Source: Oribacterium sp. C9
GTDB lineage: Bacteria > Bacillota > Clostridia > Lachnospirales > Lachnospiraceae
Reading direction: 5' to 3'
Assembly: GCF_002007235.1 (NCBI RefSeq)
Contig: NZ_MUHW01000004.1
Coordinates: 62,001-126,000 of the forward strand
DNA length: 64,000 bases
A model generated the notes under the pieces. It was not told the DNA's origin. It ran no database searches and saw only the letters and a list, made by a program, of their open reading frames with translations. Positions 15,335 to 25,339 of the stretch are shown piece by piece. Position numbers and translations under genes: made by a program. Numbering within the stretch: the stretch's first letter is position 1; every line of letters starts with the position of its first letter.

Positions 15335-17890
15335 TTGATATCACTATTTAAGAAACAGGAGAAAAGAGATATTAGAATGCCTTCGAATCTCACAAGGTCA
15401 GAACAAAATGAAATCAGGGATATCATTAAGAAAGCCCAGAAGGATGATGGCATTCCAAGAACAGCCCAGCAGTCGATTCCCTTTGACAGAATGTTCCAGG
15501 ACGGTATCTGTAGGATTGGGACAGACTACTACACAAAGACGATCCAGTTCCAGGATATCAACTATCAGCTGGCCCAGCAGGAGGATAAAACAGAGATATT
15601 TGAGGAGTGGTGTGCATTCCTTAACTTCTTCGACAGCTCTGTGCACTTTGAGCTTTCCTTCATGAACATGGCAACAGATATCGAAGACTTCCGGAGCAGC
15701 ATTGCTATTCCACACGCAAAGGACGGATTTGACAGCGTAAGGGATGAATACAGTACGATGCTTTTTCATCAGATGGAAGCAGGCAACAATGGTCTTACCA
15801 AGACAAAGTATCTGACCTTCGGCATATATGCAGAATCCATGAAAGCGGCAAAACCTAGGATCATCCATATAGAGACGGACATACTCAATAACTTTAAACG
15901 CTTAGGTGTACAGGCAAAGGTCCTGAGCGGAAAAGAGCGGCTGTATCTCATGCATCAGCAGTTCCATATGGGAGATAAAGAAAGGTTCAACTTCGACTGG
16001 AAGTATCTCACAGGGTCTGGTCTTACAGTTAAGGATTTTATCGCACCAAGCAGCTTCAGTTTCCCTAACGGCAAGAAATTCCAGATGGGTAATATTTATG
16101 GCGCAATGAGCTTCTTATCCATCGATGCTTCCGACATAAGCGACAGGATGCTTGCAGATTTCCTCAACATGGAATCAAGTCAGATAGTTACCATGCACAT
16201 CCAGTCCGTTGATCAGAATGAGGCTATCAAAACAGTAAAGCATACCATTACAGAACTTGACAGAAGTAAGATAGAGGAGCAGAAAAAGGCAGTCCGTGCC
16301 GGGTATGACATGGACATTATTCCATCAGACTTAGCTACTTTCGGCAAAGATGCAAAGAATCTTTTAAAGGAATTACAGAGCCAGAATGAAAGAATGTTTC
16401 TATTAACATTCATCATCATGAACACCGGTCGAACAGATCAGGAACTTGAGAACAATGTCTTTCAGGCGAAGTCCATCGCACAGAAGCATAACTGTAATCT
16501 CGTAAGACTTGATTTTCAGCAAGAGCAGGGACTTATGAGTAGTCTCCCCCTTGCACAGAACCTTATCGAGATCCAAAGGGGGATGACTACAAGTTCCACG
16601 GCAATCTTTGTTCCCTTCACAACCCAGGAACTGTTCCAGTCAGGCAGAGAAAGCCTTTATTACGGCTTAAACGCATTATCAAACAACCTAATCATGGTTG
16701 ACAGAAAACTTCTTAAAAACCCTAACGGGCTTATCCTTGGAACTCCCGGGTCCGGTAAGTCATTCGCCGCAAAAAGAGAAATCGCCAATGCTTTCCTCGT
16801 TACGGATGATGATGTTATCATCTCTGACCCAGAGTCAGAGTATGCACCACTTGTGGAACGTTTCGGAGGGCAGGTAATCAAGATCAGCACAACTTCAACA
16901 CAGTACATAAATCCTATGGACATCAACAATAACTATTCCGATGACGATGATCCGGTATCCCTTAAGGCAGAGTTTCTCTTATCACTTTGTGAGCTTATCG
17001 TGGGCGGTAAGGAAGGACTTCTACCAGTAGAGAAGACGGTTATCGACAGATGCATCAGAAAGGTCTACAGGGATTATTATCAGAGTCCGACACCTGAGAA
17101 CATGCCGGTCCTTGAGGACCTTTACAATGAACTTTTGCAGCAGGATGAACCGGAAGCAAGACATGTTGCAACGGCTCTTGAGATCTATGTAAAGGGATCC
17201 CTTAACATCTTTAACCACAGGACCAATGTTGATATCACAAACAGGATCGTCTGTTACGAAATAAAGGAACTTGGTAAACAGCTTAAAAAGATTGGGATGC
17301 TCATAGTTCAGGATCAGGTCTGGGGCAGGGTTTCCGCAAACAGAGCTGAAGGAAGATCCACAAGATACTATCTTGATGAGATGCACTTGCTCCTAAAGGA
17401 AGAACAGACTGCGGCATATACCGTAGAAATCTGGAAGCGATTCAGAAAGTGGGGCGGTATCCCGACAGGTTTAACCCAGAACGTCAAAGATCTTCTTTCC
17501 TCTAAGGAAGTGGAAAATGTCTTTGAGAACTCTGATTTCGTGTACATGCTTAATCAGGCAGTAGGTGACAGACAGATTCTTGCAAAGCAGTTAAATATAA
17601 GCCCGCATCAGCTTTCCTATGTGACACATTCAGGAGCCGGTGAAGGGCTTATTTTTTATGGCAATGTCATCCTTCCTTTCGTAGACAGATTCCCAAAAGA
17701 TATCGAGCTCTACAGGATAATGACAACCAAGTTATCCGAGATTACTCAGGATAAAAAAGAAGAAAAGGATCTCATCAGATCTACATCATTGCCTAAAAAG
17801 AACTTCGAAAAACATGAGATTTCAGAGCAGGTTGGATCTTCATCTGTATGTCAGAAGACTAATGCTTCAAAAACAGTACTAGTGAAATGA
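15335..17890 (+). CDS. virB4: VirB4-family conjugation ATPase
   Basis: 851 residues, close to the usual VirB4/TcpF/PrgJ size, the energising ATPase of the mating channel. Walker A GTPGSGKSFAAKRE is near residue 470, DDVIISDPESEYAPLVERF follows, and the Walker B/motif region with RYYLDEMHLLLKEEQTA is near 680. The motif GGIPTGLTQNVKDLL and a C-terminal GEGLIFYG complete the fold. It starts at TTG 15335 after AAGGAGGA; no in-frame ATG lies nearby. The NlpC/P60 gene follows 10 bases later. Confidence 0.95.
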   Translation: MISLFKKQEKRDIRMPSNLTRSEQNEIRDIIKKAQKDDGIPRTAQQSIPFDRMFQDGICRIGTDYYTKTIQFQDINYQLAQQEDKTEIFEEWCAFLNFFDSSVHFELSFMNMATDIEDFRSSIAIPHAKDGFDSVRDEYSTMLFHQMEAGNNGLTKTKYLTFGIYAESMKAAKPRIIHIETDILNNFKRLGVQAKVLSGKERLYLMHQQFHMGDKERFNFDWKYLTGSGLTVKDFIAPSSFSFPNGKKFQMGNIYGAMSFLSIDASDISDRMLADFLNMESSQIVTMHIQSVDQNEAIKTVKHTITELDRSKIEEQKKAVRAGYDMDIIPSDLATFGKDAKNLLKELQSQNERMFLLTFIIMNTGRTDQELENNVFQAKSIAQKHNCNLVRLDFQQEQGLMSSLPLAQNLIEIQRGMTTSSTAIFVPFTTQELFQSGRESLYYGLNALSNNLIMVDRKLLKNPNGLILGTPGSGKSFAAKREIANAFLVTDDDVIISDPESEYAPLVERFGGQVIKISTTSTQYINPMDINNNYSDDDDPVSLKAEFLLSLCELIVGGKEGLLPVEKTVIDRCIRKVYRDYYQSPTPENMPVLEDLYNELLQQDEPEARHVATALEIYVKGSLNIFNHRTNVDITNRIVCYEIKELGKQLKKIGMLIVQDQVWGRVSANRAEGRSTRYYLDEMHLLLKEEQTAAYTVEIWKRFRKWGGIPTGLTQNVKDLLSSKEVENVFENSDFVYMLNQAVGDRQILAKQLNISPHQLSYVTHSGAGEGLIFYGNVILPFVDRFPKDIELYRIMTTKLSEITQDKKEEKDLIRSTSLPKKNFEKHEISEQVGSSSVCQKTNASKTVLVK

Positions 17891-17900
17891 GGAAAACTAA

Positions 17901-19547
17901 ATGAATGAGGTAAGATTCCCAAAAGATCCGGGAAGCGTCAAAACAAGAGCAGAGCCGGATAACAATTCGATTAATAAGTCTCATGCCGGGAAGCTTAAAA
18001 ATGAAGCTTCAAGTGCAGAGGCTATGAGAAAGAAATTCCGTACAGGAAAGAAAGACATATCAGAAACAAAAGAGGAACTTAAGAAAAGGAAAAAACTTCA
18101 GAAACAGGGCAGGAAAAAGATCTATAAGGACGTAGCTGTAAGCCGAACAGTTCACAGCCAGGTTAGCAGTTCCAATGAAGATGACAATGCAGGAGTTGAT
18201 GCTATTAATGCTGCTACAGAGCTTTTTGAAGACTCATGTTATGTCGCAAGACTTAAGGCGTTTGATGATAAATCGAAGGATGGTTATTCGGGTAAATTAC
18301 ATGGCAGGACAGGCAAAAAAGATGTAACCGATACATTAAAGGAAGCACAGAAAAACCTCATGAAAAAGGAAATCCAGCGACAAGCCATTAAAGCCCAGGC
18401 AGCTGAGAATGCCAATGCTTTCGGAAATGTCTCTAAGCGGTTCGTTGATAAAGCAGAAGACATTGCGGGAAAGATAGCCGAAGCTGTAAGAGAATTCTTA
18501 GAAGAGAATCCGGAAGTAGTCATTACAGCATTTCTCATACTCATAGTAGTGCTTGTTCTCACCGGGACCCTCAGTTCCTGCTCTCTAATGGCAGGCTGCG
18601 GTGATGATGTGGTTGTTGGCACCAGTTTCACATCCAGTGATGCTGATATCGCACATGTTGAATCCGGTTATGTATCACTTGAATCCGGCTTACGGTCAAA
18701 AATCGATAACATTGAATCAGAGTATCCCGGCTTTGATGAATACAACTACAGTCTTAGCGAGATATCCCATGATCCTTTTGAACTTGCTGCGCTCCTGACT
18801 GTGCTTTACGAGGATTATACCGAATCCGAAGCTAACGAAAAGCTTCAGACCATATTTGACCAGCAATATACATTGACCGTAGATGAGGTAGTTGAGATCA
18901 GGACAAGGACCTATACGGATGATGACGGTGATGAATATGAGGAGGATTACGAGTACTACATATTGAATGTAAAGCTCAAAAATGATGGCATACGGAAAGC
19001 AGTTGATGCCATGGGACTCACAGAAGACCAGTTAAGACGCTATCAGATCATCCTGGATCTAAAGGGCAATAAGCCGGATATATTTGGCGTAACACCGTAT
19101 ACCGCAGGTACAGTTCCTGAAGAATACAGTACCTACGCTCCTCCCGGTGAATATCTCACAGATACACAGTTTGCAAAAATGATAAATGAAGCGAAGAAAT
19201 ATCTTGGGTATCCATACGTTTGGGGAGGCAGTACACCGGAAACAAGTTTTGATTGTTCCGGATTTGTAAGTTGGGTGATAAATCATTGTGGTAATGGCTG
19301 GAGTTACGGAAGACTCACGGCAAATGAATGGAAGAATGCTACATCAAGGGTACGAGAGGATAATGTCAAGCCCGGTGATCTTGTGTTCTTCCAGGGGACC
19401 TACAATACCTCCGGCGCAAGTCATGTCGGGATTGTGGTCGATCCGGTGAATAAGATAATGATCCACTGTGGAAAGCCTGTCCAGTATACAAGTTACAACA
19501 CTGATTATTGGAGAGCACATTTTTACTGTTACGGAAGAATCAGATAA
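17901..19547 (+). CDS. CD1108-family NlpC/P60 cell-wall hydrolase of the conjugation machine
   Basis: 548 residues. A long charged cytoplasmic N-terminus (~1-205) leads to one membrane helix (VVITAFLILIVVLVLTGTL, ~207-225), an extracellular linker and a C-terminal NlpC/P60 domain (~420-548). The catalytic residues are visible: Cys in FDCSGFVSW, His in ASHVGIV and a third polar His in IHCGK. Such VirB1/TraG-type hydrolases open peptidoglycan for the channel. An acidic YTDDDGDEYEEDYEYY loop near residue 340 could bind cations. Confidence 0.9.
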   Translation: MNEVRFPKDPGSVKTRAEPDNNSINKSHAGKLKNEASSAEAMRKKFRTGKKDISETKEELKKRKKLQKQGRKKIYKDVAVSRTVHSQVSSSNEDDNAGVDAINAATELFEDSCYVARLKAFDDKSKDGYSGKLHGRTGKKDVTDTLKEAQKNLMKKEIQRQAIKAQAAENANAFGNVSKRFVDKAEDIAGKIAEAVREFLEENPEVVITAFLILIVVLVLTGTLSSCSLMAGCGDDVVVGTSFTSSDADIAHVESGYVSLESGLRSKIDNIESEYPGFDEYNYSLSEISHDPFELAALLTVLYEDYTESEANEKLQTIFDQQYTLTVDEVVEIRTRTYTDDDGDEYEEDYEYYILNVKLKNDGIRKAVDAMGLTEDQLRRYQIILDLKGNKPDIFGVTPYTAGTVPEEYSTYAPPGEYLTDTQFAKMINEAKKYLGYPYVWGGSTPETSFDCSGFVSWVINHCGNGWSYGRLTANEWKNATSRVREDNVKPGDLVFFQGTYNTSGASHVGIVVDPVNKIMIHCGKPVQYTSYNTDYWRAHFYCYGRIR

Positions 19548-19708
19548 AGAGAAGTTGTGTACTTAAGAGATTAAGAATGAGATAACCGATCAGATTGGCA
19601 TCAGTATGTCAGATATTTCGGCTAAGATACAGCGATAATAGATGAGAGGTGTATCAGCCTCTTTCGAAAGGGAGTAAAGATGCTGACGCATCCGGAAAGG
19701 AAATAGTT

Positions 19709-20107
19709 ATGTATGAAAAATTAGATAAACTCCGGGCTGATGTAAGGCGCTGGAGAAGAAAACTTGAAGATGATAAGGCAAAACTCAAGCTTGTCGAACA
19801 GAAGCTACAGGAAGCTGAGAACAGTCAGATTCTTGCTGATGTTGGTGCACTTAACCTGACACCTGAGCAGCTTGCCGAATTCCTAAAACTTGTTTCAAAC
19901 GGACAGACAGTGAATACAGGTGCGATAAACACCTATATGGATTCCACTAAGGAAACATCGGCATCACCATATGGAAAAGACACAGAAACAATTGAGTATG
20001 AAACTGACTCAGAAACAAAAGAAATCGAACCAGATGGCGATGAAACTGAGTATGAAACTATGAATATGGAGGACCTAGAAGATGAAGAGAATAAGACACA
20101 ATATTAA
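19709..20107 (+). CDS. DUF4315-family protein
   Basis: 132 residues. The N-terminal ~50 residues form a coiled coil (KLRADVRRWRRKLEDDKAKL), followed by LTPEQLAEFLKLV, the core of DUF4315 proteins found between VirB4/NlpC and DUF4366 genes in conjugative transposons. The C-terminus is an acidic Glu/Thr-rich tail. Start ATG 19709 follows GGAAAGGAA. It overlaps the next gene by 26 bases. Function unknown; a channel-assembly role is inferred from its place. Confidence 0.75.
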   Translation: MYEKLDKLRADVRRWRRKLEDDKAKLKLVEQKLQEAENSQILADVGALNLTPEQLAEFLKLVSNGQTVNTGAINTYMDSTKETSASPYGKDTETIEYETDSETKEIEPDGDETEYETMNMEDLEDEENKTQY

Positions 20108-20942
20108 ACTCAAGTTACTTGGAGCTGTGGCATTTGCTGCAGCTTTTTTAATGGGGATAACACCGGTTACAGCATTTGCAAACATACCTGACTGTACATG
20201 TGTGAGTAAATGTACGGAAGATTATAGAGATACTGACTGCCCGCTTTGTAAAACCGATATCTCCATGTGTGAGGGAAAGGAACCAGAGACAGAACCAGAG
20301 GTGCCTGAAACAGTAAAGATGGGCCCTCTTACACCTGATGGAAATATGAATCTGGTTGATGATTACGGAACCCTTGAAGCAGGCGGAAAACAGTTCATCA
20401 CTGTTGTATCTAAGACAGGAAATTACTTCTATATCATCATTGATCGAGATGATGAAGGGGAAGAGACCGTACATTTCCTCAACCTGGTCGATGAAGCAGA
20501 TCTCCTTAAACTTATGGATGAGGAAGAAGCTAAACAATATCTGGAAAACAGAGAGGAAAAAAATGCTGAAACAGTAACAGAACCGGAAACAGATCCGGAA
20601 CCTGTAGTAGAAGATCCGGTTCCGGTTAAACCTGAAAAAAAGAATAATGTAACACTGATCATGGCATTGATCCTGCTTTCTGCCATTGGCTGTACGGCAG
20701 GATATGTGTACTTTTCGAAAGTCAGGAAAAGAAAAGTACAGATGAATAGTGTAGATCCTGATGCTGACTATAACGAAGACGAGTCAGAGTATCAGGCAAG
20801 CCTGCCTGATGATATGGATGAAGATCCGGATTTTGATTTCGAAGAAGACGAAGATGATGCTGAAGGAAATTATGAAGACACAGGAAATGATAATTACGAA
20901 AGAGCTGAAAAAGATGTAACAAATGAAAGTGAGGAAGAGTAA
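20082..20942 (+). CDS. DUF4366 (CD1107-type) cell-surface protein
   Basis: 286 residues, with an N-terminal signal peptide (KLKLLGAVAFAAAFLMGITP, cut probably after FAN). A Cys-rich segment follows (CTCVSKC, CPLCKTDISMC), then the DUF4366 core (MGPLTPDGNMNLVDDYG, residues ~80-160), a Glu/Pro spacer, a membrane helix (~190-210) and an acidic tail. It is an extracellular, membrane-anchored partner of the mating channel. The stop overlaps the next start (TAATG). Confidence 0.85.
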   Translation: MKRIRHNIKLKLLGAVAFAAAFLMGITPVTAFANIPDCTCVSKCTEDYRDTDCPLCKTDISMCEGKEPETEPEVPETVKMGPLTPDGNMNLVDDYGTLEAGGKQFITVVSKTGNYFYIIIDRDDEGEETVHFLNLVDEADLLKLMDEEEAKQYLENREEKNAETVTEPETDPEPVVEDPVPVKPEKKNNVTLIMALILLSAIGCTAGYVYFSKVRKRKVQMNSVDPDADYNEDESEYQASLPDDMDEDPDFDFEEDEDDAEGNYEDTGNDNYERAEKDVTNESEEE

Positions 20943-21100
20943 TGGCACGGAAATCAAGGATAACAGAATATGCAAAGAATCTTACAAAGGAGCAGGCTTC
21001 AGGGCCTGCTCTTTCTATTAGAGAGAAACTCTCAGAGATGAAAGAGAGGACAAAAAAGTTGAGTAAAAAGACGGGGAAGGTCGGAAAGGATGGAAAGTAA
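20942..21100 (+). CDS. small basic protein, translationally coupled
   Basis: 52 residues starting at ATG 20942, which shares bases with the previous stop (TAATG). The sequence is strongly basic (MARKSRITEYAKN at the start, a KKTGKVGKDGK tail). The DNA at 20990-21010 contains GAGCAGGCttcagGGCCTGCTC, a stem inside the coding region. Similar short basic genes occur here in related elements; no function is known. Confidence 0.6.
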   Translation: MARKSRITEYAKNLTKEQASGPALSIREKLSEMKERTKKLSKKTGKVGKDGK

Positions 21101-21101
21101 T

Positions 21102-22340
21102 ATGGCATATGACAAAAGCAATTTTGACCCGAAAGCAGCTGCTGAAGCCAGAAAAAAGGAAATGGATGAGATCACCGGAAAGCTCGAAAAAGGTGTAAAA
21201 GATATATTTTCATCGGATAAATACAAGGATTACCTGGATTTCTGTGCAAAGCTGCCGAGATATTCAGTCAACAATCAGATCCTTATCATGATGCAAAAAC
21301 CGGATGCGACCATGTGCCAGTCCTTTACAGGCTGGAAAGATATGAACCGGCATGTCATTAAGGGTGAGAAAGGAATCCGTATTCTTGCTCCTGCGCCTTA
21401 CAAGATGGAACGTGAGCAGGACAAGCTGGATGCAAACGGTAAAACAATCCTTGATAAGGACGGCGAGCCTGTAAAAGAGAAGGTTGAAGTGACTGTAAAT
21501 GCCTTTAAACCGGTAAGTACCTTTGATGTGAGCCAGACAGACGGAGATCCGATTCCATCTTATGGAGTATCAGAACTGCTGGGCAGTGTGGAAGGTTTCA
21601 AGGAACTGCTTGAAGCAATCAAAGAAGTAGTCCCTGTTCCAATAACATTTGAAAACATAGAATCCGGGGCAAAAGGTTATTACGACTTAGAAGATGACAG
21701 AATAGCTGTCCAGGAAGGCATGAGCGAAGTTCAGACTGTGAAGACAATACTTCATGAGGCTGCGCATCAGGCTCTTCACTCAAAGGAAGCCATGGATGCA
21801 TCTTCTGAGAAGAAGACCCGAAACCAGAAGGAAACGGAAGCCGAGTCTGTAGCATATGTTATTTGTCAGCACTTTGGTATAGATACCTCTGATTATTCAT
21901 TTTCTTATGTAGCAAGCTGGTCAGAGGGGAAAGAAGTACCGGAGCTTAAGGCATCACTTAATACGATACGTCAGACTGCTTCGGACCTGATAACAAAGAT
22001 TGATGATAAAGTTCGTGGTCTTCAATCGGTAAAAGAAATAGATGAGTTTATGGCTGTTCATGGAGATGAGCTCCCTTTCGCTGATCCAGAGGTTGACCTG
22101 CCATCTGGCTATATAAAAATCACACCTCCGGTAGATTTCAGTGATTTTAGGAATGATAGAAAGATAACCCTTACCGCTGAAACAAAAGCAGAGTTCAAAG
22201 AAACCGGAGGGGAATCCAAAGATAAAAAGGCTATGAAGAAGATTTCTGTAAAGGACAAGCTTTTTGCAGGAAAAGAGAAAGCAGAAAAAACGAAGAAAGC
22301 AAAAACTGAGTCGAAGAAAGACCTTCAGGCTACTATGTAA
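21102..22340 (+). CDS. ArdC-like antirestriction/zincin protein
   Basis: 412 residues from ATG 21102. The N-terminal ArdC-type ssDNA-binding domain includes YSVNNQILIMMQKP, FTGWKDMNRHVIKGEKGI and a long beta insert. The central zincin domain has HEAAHQALH (HExxH form) with ETEAESVAYVICQHFG giving the third ligand. The C-terminus is lysine-rich. ArdC-type proteins protect incoming single-stranded DNA from host enzymes during conjugation, which fits its place before topB. An ATG at 21090 overlaps the previous stop but has no usable spacing. Confidence 0.82.
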   Translation: MAYDKSNFDPKAAAEARKKEMDEITGKLEKGVKDIFSSDKYKDYLDFCAKLPRYSVNNQILIMMQKPDATMCQSFTGWKDMNRHVIKGEKGIRILAPAPYKMEREQDKLDANGKTILDKDGEPVKEKVEVTVNAFKPVSTFDVSQTDGDPIPSYGVSELLGSVEGFKELLEAIKEVVPVPITFENIESGAKGYYDLEDDRIAVQEGMSEVQTVKTILHEAAHQALHSKEAMDASSEKKTRNQKETEAESVAYVICQHFGIDTSDYSFSYVASWSEGKEVPELKASLNTIRQTASDLITKIDDKVRGLQSVKEIDEFMAVHGDELPFADPEVDLPSGYIKITPPVDFSDFRNDRKITLTAETKAEFKETGGESKDKKAMKKISVKDKLFAGKEKAEKTKKAKTESKKDLQATM

Positions 22341-22356
22341 AGGAGAGGAGAAAGCG

Positions 22357-24438
22357 ATGACAAATCTAAATCTTGTGGTGGCTGAAAAGCCCTCGGTTGC
22401 TCAATCAATCGGAAAGGTACTTGGATGCACAGGCAGACAGGATGGTTATCTAGAGGGGAATGGATATCTGGTCAGCTGGTGTATCGGGCACCTTATAGAG
22501 CTTGCTGAGCCTGAGGATTATAACGGTAAATATGAAATATGGAAAAAGGAAGATCTTCCGATAATCCCCGATATATTCAAGTATCAGGTTGCTGTTTCTA
22601 CCAAAAAGCAGTTCCAGATATTGAAGGATCTGATGAACAGAGATGATGTCACAGTGGTAACAAATGCCTGTGATGCAGGACGTGAAGGAGAACTCATATT
22701 CAGACTTGTCTATGATAAGGCAGGCTGCAAAAAGCCAATTAAGAGACTATGGATATCATCCATGGAAGATGAGGCGATAAGAAACGGTTTTGATAACCTG
22801 GCTGATGGTAAAGATTATGACAGACTCTATGAAGCTGCATTATGCAGAGAGCGTGCCGACTGGATTGTTGGCATTAATGCCACAAGATTTTTCACCTGCT
22901 CATATGGTCAGACATTAAACGTTGGACGTGTTATGACACCGACACTTGCGCTTACTGTAGAGCGTGAGGCACAGATCAGGGCATTTAAGCCGGAAGACTT
23001 TTATCAGGTACAGCTTGAAGGGAATGATCTTATCTTCACAGGAAATCGTATCCCGGATAGAGCTGAGGCCGAGGATATTGCAGAGAAATGTCGGACTGAG
23101 GGTAAGGCAGTAGTAACAAAAGCAGATTTGAATGAAAAGATGGAAAACGCTCCTGCTCTTTTTGACCTGACTTCTTTGCAGAGAGAAGCTAATAAAAGAT
23201 ATGGCTTCACAGCTCAGCAGACTCTTGATTATGCTCAGAGCCTTTATGAGAAAAAACTGCTCACATATCCAAGAACTGACAGCAGATACCTCACAGATGA
23301 TATGGAAGAAACGGCAAAGGCTATTCTTGGAATCATAGATGAGAAACTATCCATTAAGGCGACAGTAGAACAGAATTATAAGAAGATCCTTAATAGCAAG
23401 AAAGTAACAGACCACCATGCAATCATCCCAACTGAAACTCTTAGGTCGGCAGATGTTGAAGCACTTCCTGAAGGGGAAAAGAAGGTTTTGCAGCTTGCAG
23501 CTGCAAGACTTGCCGAGAGTGTCTCAGCTCCCTGCAAATATAAAGAAACAGTTGCGGAAGTCAGTTGCCTTGGGAAGACTTATACACTTAAAGGGAAATA
23601 TATTGCTGATCCCGGATGGAGAAACGTGGCTAATAACAAAGATAAGGATTCGGATGAGGATGGCACGATTATTACTCTGGATTTTAAGACGGGAGATACA
23701 GTTGCTATTGGTAAAACCTCTGTGAAAGCAGGGAAGACCACAGCTCCAAAATCCTATACAGAGGATACTTTATTATCTGCCATGGAAAAGGCAGGCTGTG
23801 ACGAAATACCTGATGAAGCTGAGAGGAAAGGTCTTGGAACTCCGGCAACAAGAGCAGGCGTTATCGAAAAACTTGTCCGAATCGGATTTCTTGAAAGGCG
23901 TGGGGATAAGAAAACAAAGTATCTTGTTCCTACGCATAAGGGCGAAACATTGATCACAGTTATTCCTGAATCTATCCAGTCAGCTTCCATGACAGCCGAC
24001 TGGGAGCAAAAACTTCTGGAAATTGAAAAGGGCAACTATGATGCAGATGCCTTTATGATAGAAATCTCACAGATGATAAGAAGCCTGATTGAAACTTACA
24101 GGATAGTCCCTGATGCAGAGGTACTTATGCATCCTGTGTATGAGCCTTTGGGTGAATGCCCTCATTGTGGAAGCAATGTGGTGGAGAAGTCCAAAGGCTT
24201 TTTCTGTGAGAATAAAGACTGCAAATTTGCCCTTTGGAAGGATAACCGGTTCTTCGATTCTCTCTCCAAAAAGCTTACGAAGCAGATCGCAGTGCAGCTT
24301 CTTACAGATGGAAAGGCAAAGTTGAAAAAATGCAGGTCGATAAAAACAGGCAAGACCTATGACACTACAGTAGTCCTGTCTACAACTGATAATGGTCAGC
24401 CACAGTTTACTTTGGATTTCACGAAGGGAGGGAAATAG
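22357..24438 (+). CDS. topB: DNA topoisomerase III (type IA)
   Basis: 693 residues. The Toprim domain begins at VVAEKPSVAQSIGKVLG and has NACDAGREGELIFRLV. The active-site tyrosine lies in LLTYPRTDSRYL (~residue 308), and HHAIIPTE follows. The C-terminal ~85 residues carry a zinc-ribbon-like CPHCGSNVVEKSKGFFC segment with a further Cys in ENKDC. Conjugative elements carry topB to process single-stranded intermediates. Start ATG 22357 follows AAAGGAGAGGAG; the longer reading from 22264 overlaps the previous gene. Confidence 0.95.
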   Translation: MTNLNLVVAEKPSVAQSIGKVLGCTGRQDGYLEGNGYLVSWCIGHLIELAEPEDYNGKYEIWKKEDLPIIPDIFKYQVAVSTKKQFQILKDLMNRDDVTVVTNACDAGREGELIFRLVYDKAGCKKPIKRLWISSMEDEAIRNGFDNLADGKDYDRLYEAALCRERADWIVGINATRFFTCSYGQTLNVGRVMTPTLALTVEREAQIRAFKPEDFYQVQLEGNDLIFTGNRIPDRAEAEDIAEKCRTEGKAVVTKADLNEKMENAPALFDLTSLQREANKRYGFTAQQTLDYAQSLYEKKLLTYPRTDSRYLTDDMEETAKAILGIIDEKLSIKATVEQNYKKILNSKKVTDHHAIIPTETLRSADVEALPEGEKKVLQLAAARLAESVSAPCKYKETVAEVSCLGKTYTLKGKYIADPGWRNVANNKDKDSDEDGTIITLDFKTGDTVAIGKTSVKAGKTTAPKSYTEDTLLSAMEKAGCDEIPDEAERKGLGTPATRAGVIEKLVRIGFLERRGDKKTKYLVPTHKGETLITVIPESIQSASMTADWEQKLLEIEKGNYDADAFMIEISQMIRSLIETYRIVPDAEVLMHPVYEPLGECPHCGSNVVEKSKGFFCENKDCKFALWKDNRFFDSLSKKLTKQIAVQLLTDGKAKLKKCRSIKTGKTYDTTVVLSTTDNGQPQFTLDFTKGGK

Positions 24439-24441
24439 CCT

Positions 24442-24801
24442 ATGGAGAAAAAGAGAAAAAATAAAATCAGGAAATGGAATGAAGTCGGCGGTGCAGTAGA
24501 AGTCGAGGAAGAAGTTTTGTCGGAAAGCCCAACAGAAGATCCCGGTGCCGGTCCATCTGTCAGCTGGAACTTCATGCGCGGCATTGAGGACATGGTAGAG
24601 CAGAATGACAACAATTTGGATGGTGTCATCAACAATCTTCCTGAAGATAAGACACCTGCTCAGAAGACAAATGCTGATGTTATAGAAGAGGAACAGGAGA
24701 AAAAATCTGTTCTTAAGAAACTTCAGGAAGTTGCCTATGATGTAGAAAAGCCAAAGCCTGTAACTCCTTGCTGCATCTGTAATGCCATGGAGAGGTTCTG
24801 A
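24442..24801 (+). CDS. conserved transfer-operon protein of unknown function
   Basis: 119 residues, highly charged, probably largely disordered. A basic N-terminus is followed by an acidic stretch and a final CCICNAMERF that could bind a metal or form disulfides. It follows topB by 3 bases and precedes mobC with no gap, so it belongs to the relaxosome operon. I do not recognise the family. Confidence 0.6.
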   Translation: MEKKRKNKIRKWNEVGGAVEVEEEVLSESPTEDPGAGPSVSWNFMRGIEDMVEQNDNNLDGVINNLPEDKTPAQKTNADVIEEEQEKKSVLKKLQEVAYDVEKPKPVTPCCICNAMERF

Positions 24802-24802
24802 C

Positions 24803-25132
24803 ATGCGTGAGTATACGGACAGAATCCGGGTATGGATAAAACCCGGAGATAAGGAAAAAATCAGAAAGCGTATGGAAGAAGCCGGTATCAGAAACATGTC
24901 TGCCTATATCAGAAAAATGGCGATTGACGGTTATGTTATAAAGCTGGATCTTAGCGATGTGAAGGAGGTGTCACGCCTCCTTCGCATCAATGCCAATAAC
25001 ATAAACCAATACGCGAAAAGAGCAAATGAGACCGGCAGCATATACCTGGAAGATATCAAAGATGTTCAGAGACAGCAGGAAGAACTCTGGATTCTTATGA
25101 AAGAAATATTACAGAGGCTATCCACAATTTGA
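24803..25132 (+). CDS. mobC: MobC-family relaxosome protein
   Basis: 109 residues. A ribbon-helix-helix-like N-terminus (RIRVWIKPGDKEKI, MSAYIRKMAIDGY) is followed by the MobC signature LLRINANNINQYAKRANETG. MobC proteins bind and melt oriT to help the relaxase. Start ATG 24803 follows GGAGAGG; the reading from 24782 overlaps the previous gene. The relaxase normally follows directly, but here a 1.8-kb AT-rich cargo separates them. Confidence 0.88.
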   Translation: MREYTDRIRVWIKPGDKEKIRKRMEEAGIRNMSAYIRKMAIDGYVIKLDLSDVKEVSRLLRINANNINQYAKRANETGSIYLEDIKDVQRQQEELWILMKEILQRLSTI

Positions 25133-25152
25133 AGAGTGCGTTGAGTATTAAG

Positions 25153-25200
25153 CTGCTATCAGATTATGTTACTTTAGCTGCGATATAATTCTGATAGCAG
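25153..25200. repeat. 11-bp inverted repeat after mobC
   Basis: CTGCTATCAGA and TCTGATAGCAG are exact inverses, 26 bases apart, right at the edge of the AT-rich cargo. No T-run follows. It may be a terminator relic or mark the insertion point of the cargo. Confidence 0.4.
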
Positions 25201-25339
25201 TTAAAAGAAGTTCGTTCTATAATCTGTTTATGTATTTGCGCATAGTTCATATTCGTTATCAAATATGATTTCAAGGTATTATCTTGAGTTTTATAAGTGA
25301 TATAATGGGAAAATCAGGATGTATCGGAGGATAATAATT

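Noticed and set aside
25153-25200. The 11-bp inverted repeat as the end of a transposon
   Set aside because: No matching copy was seen at the other side of the cargo (around 26935) and no target duplication, so only an inverted repeat is claimed.
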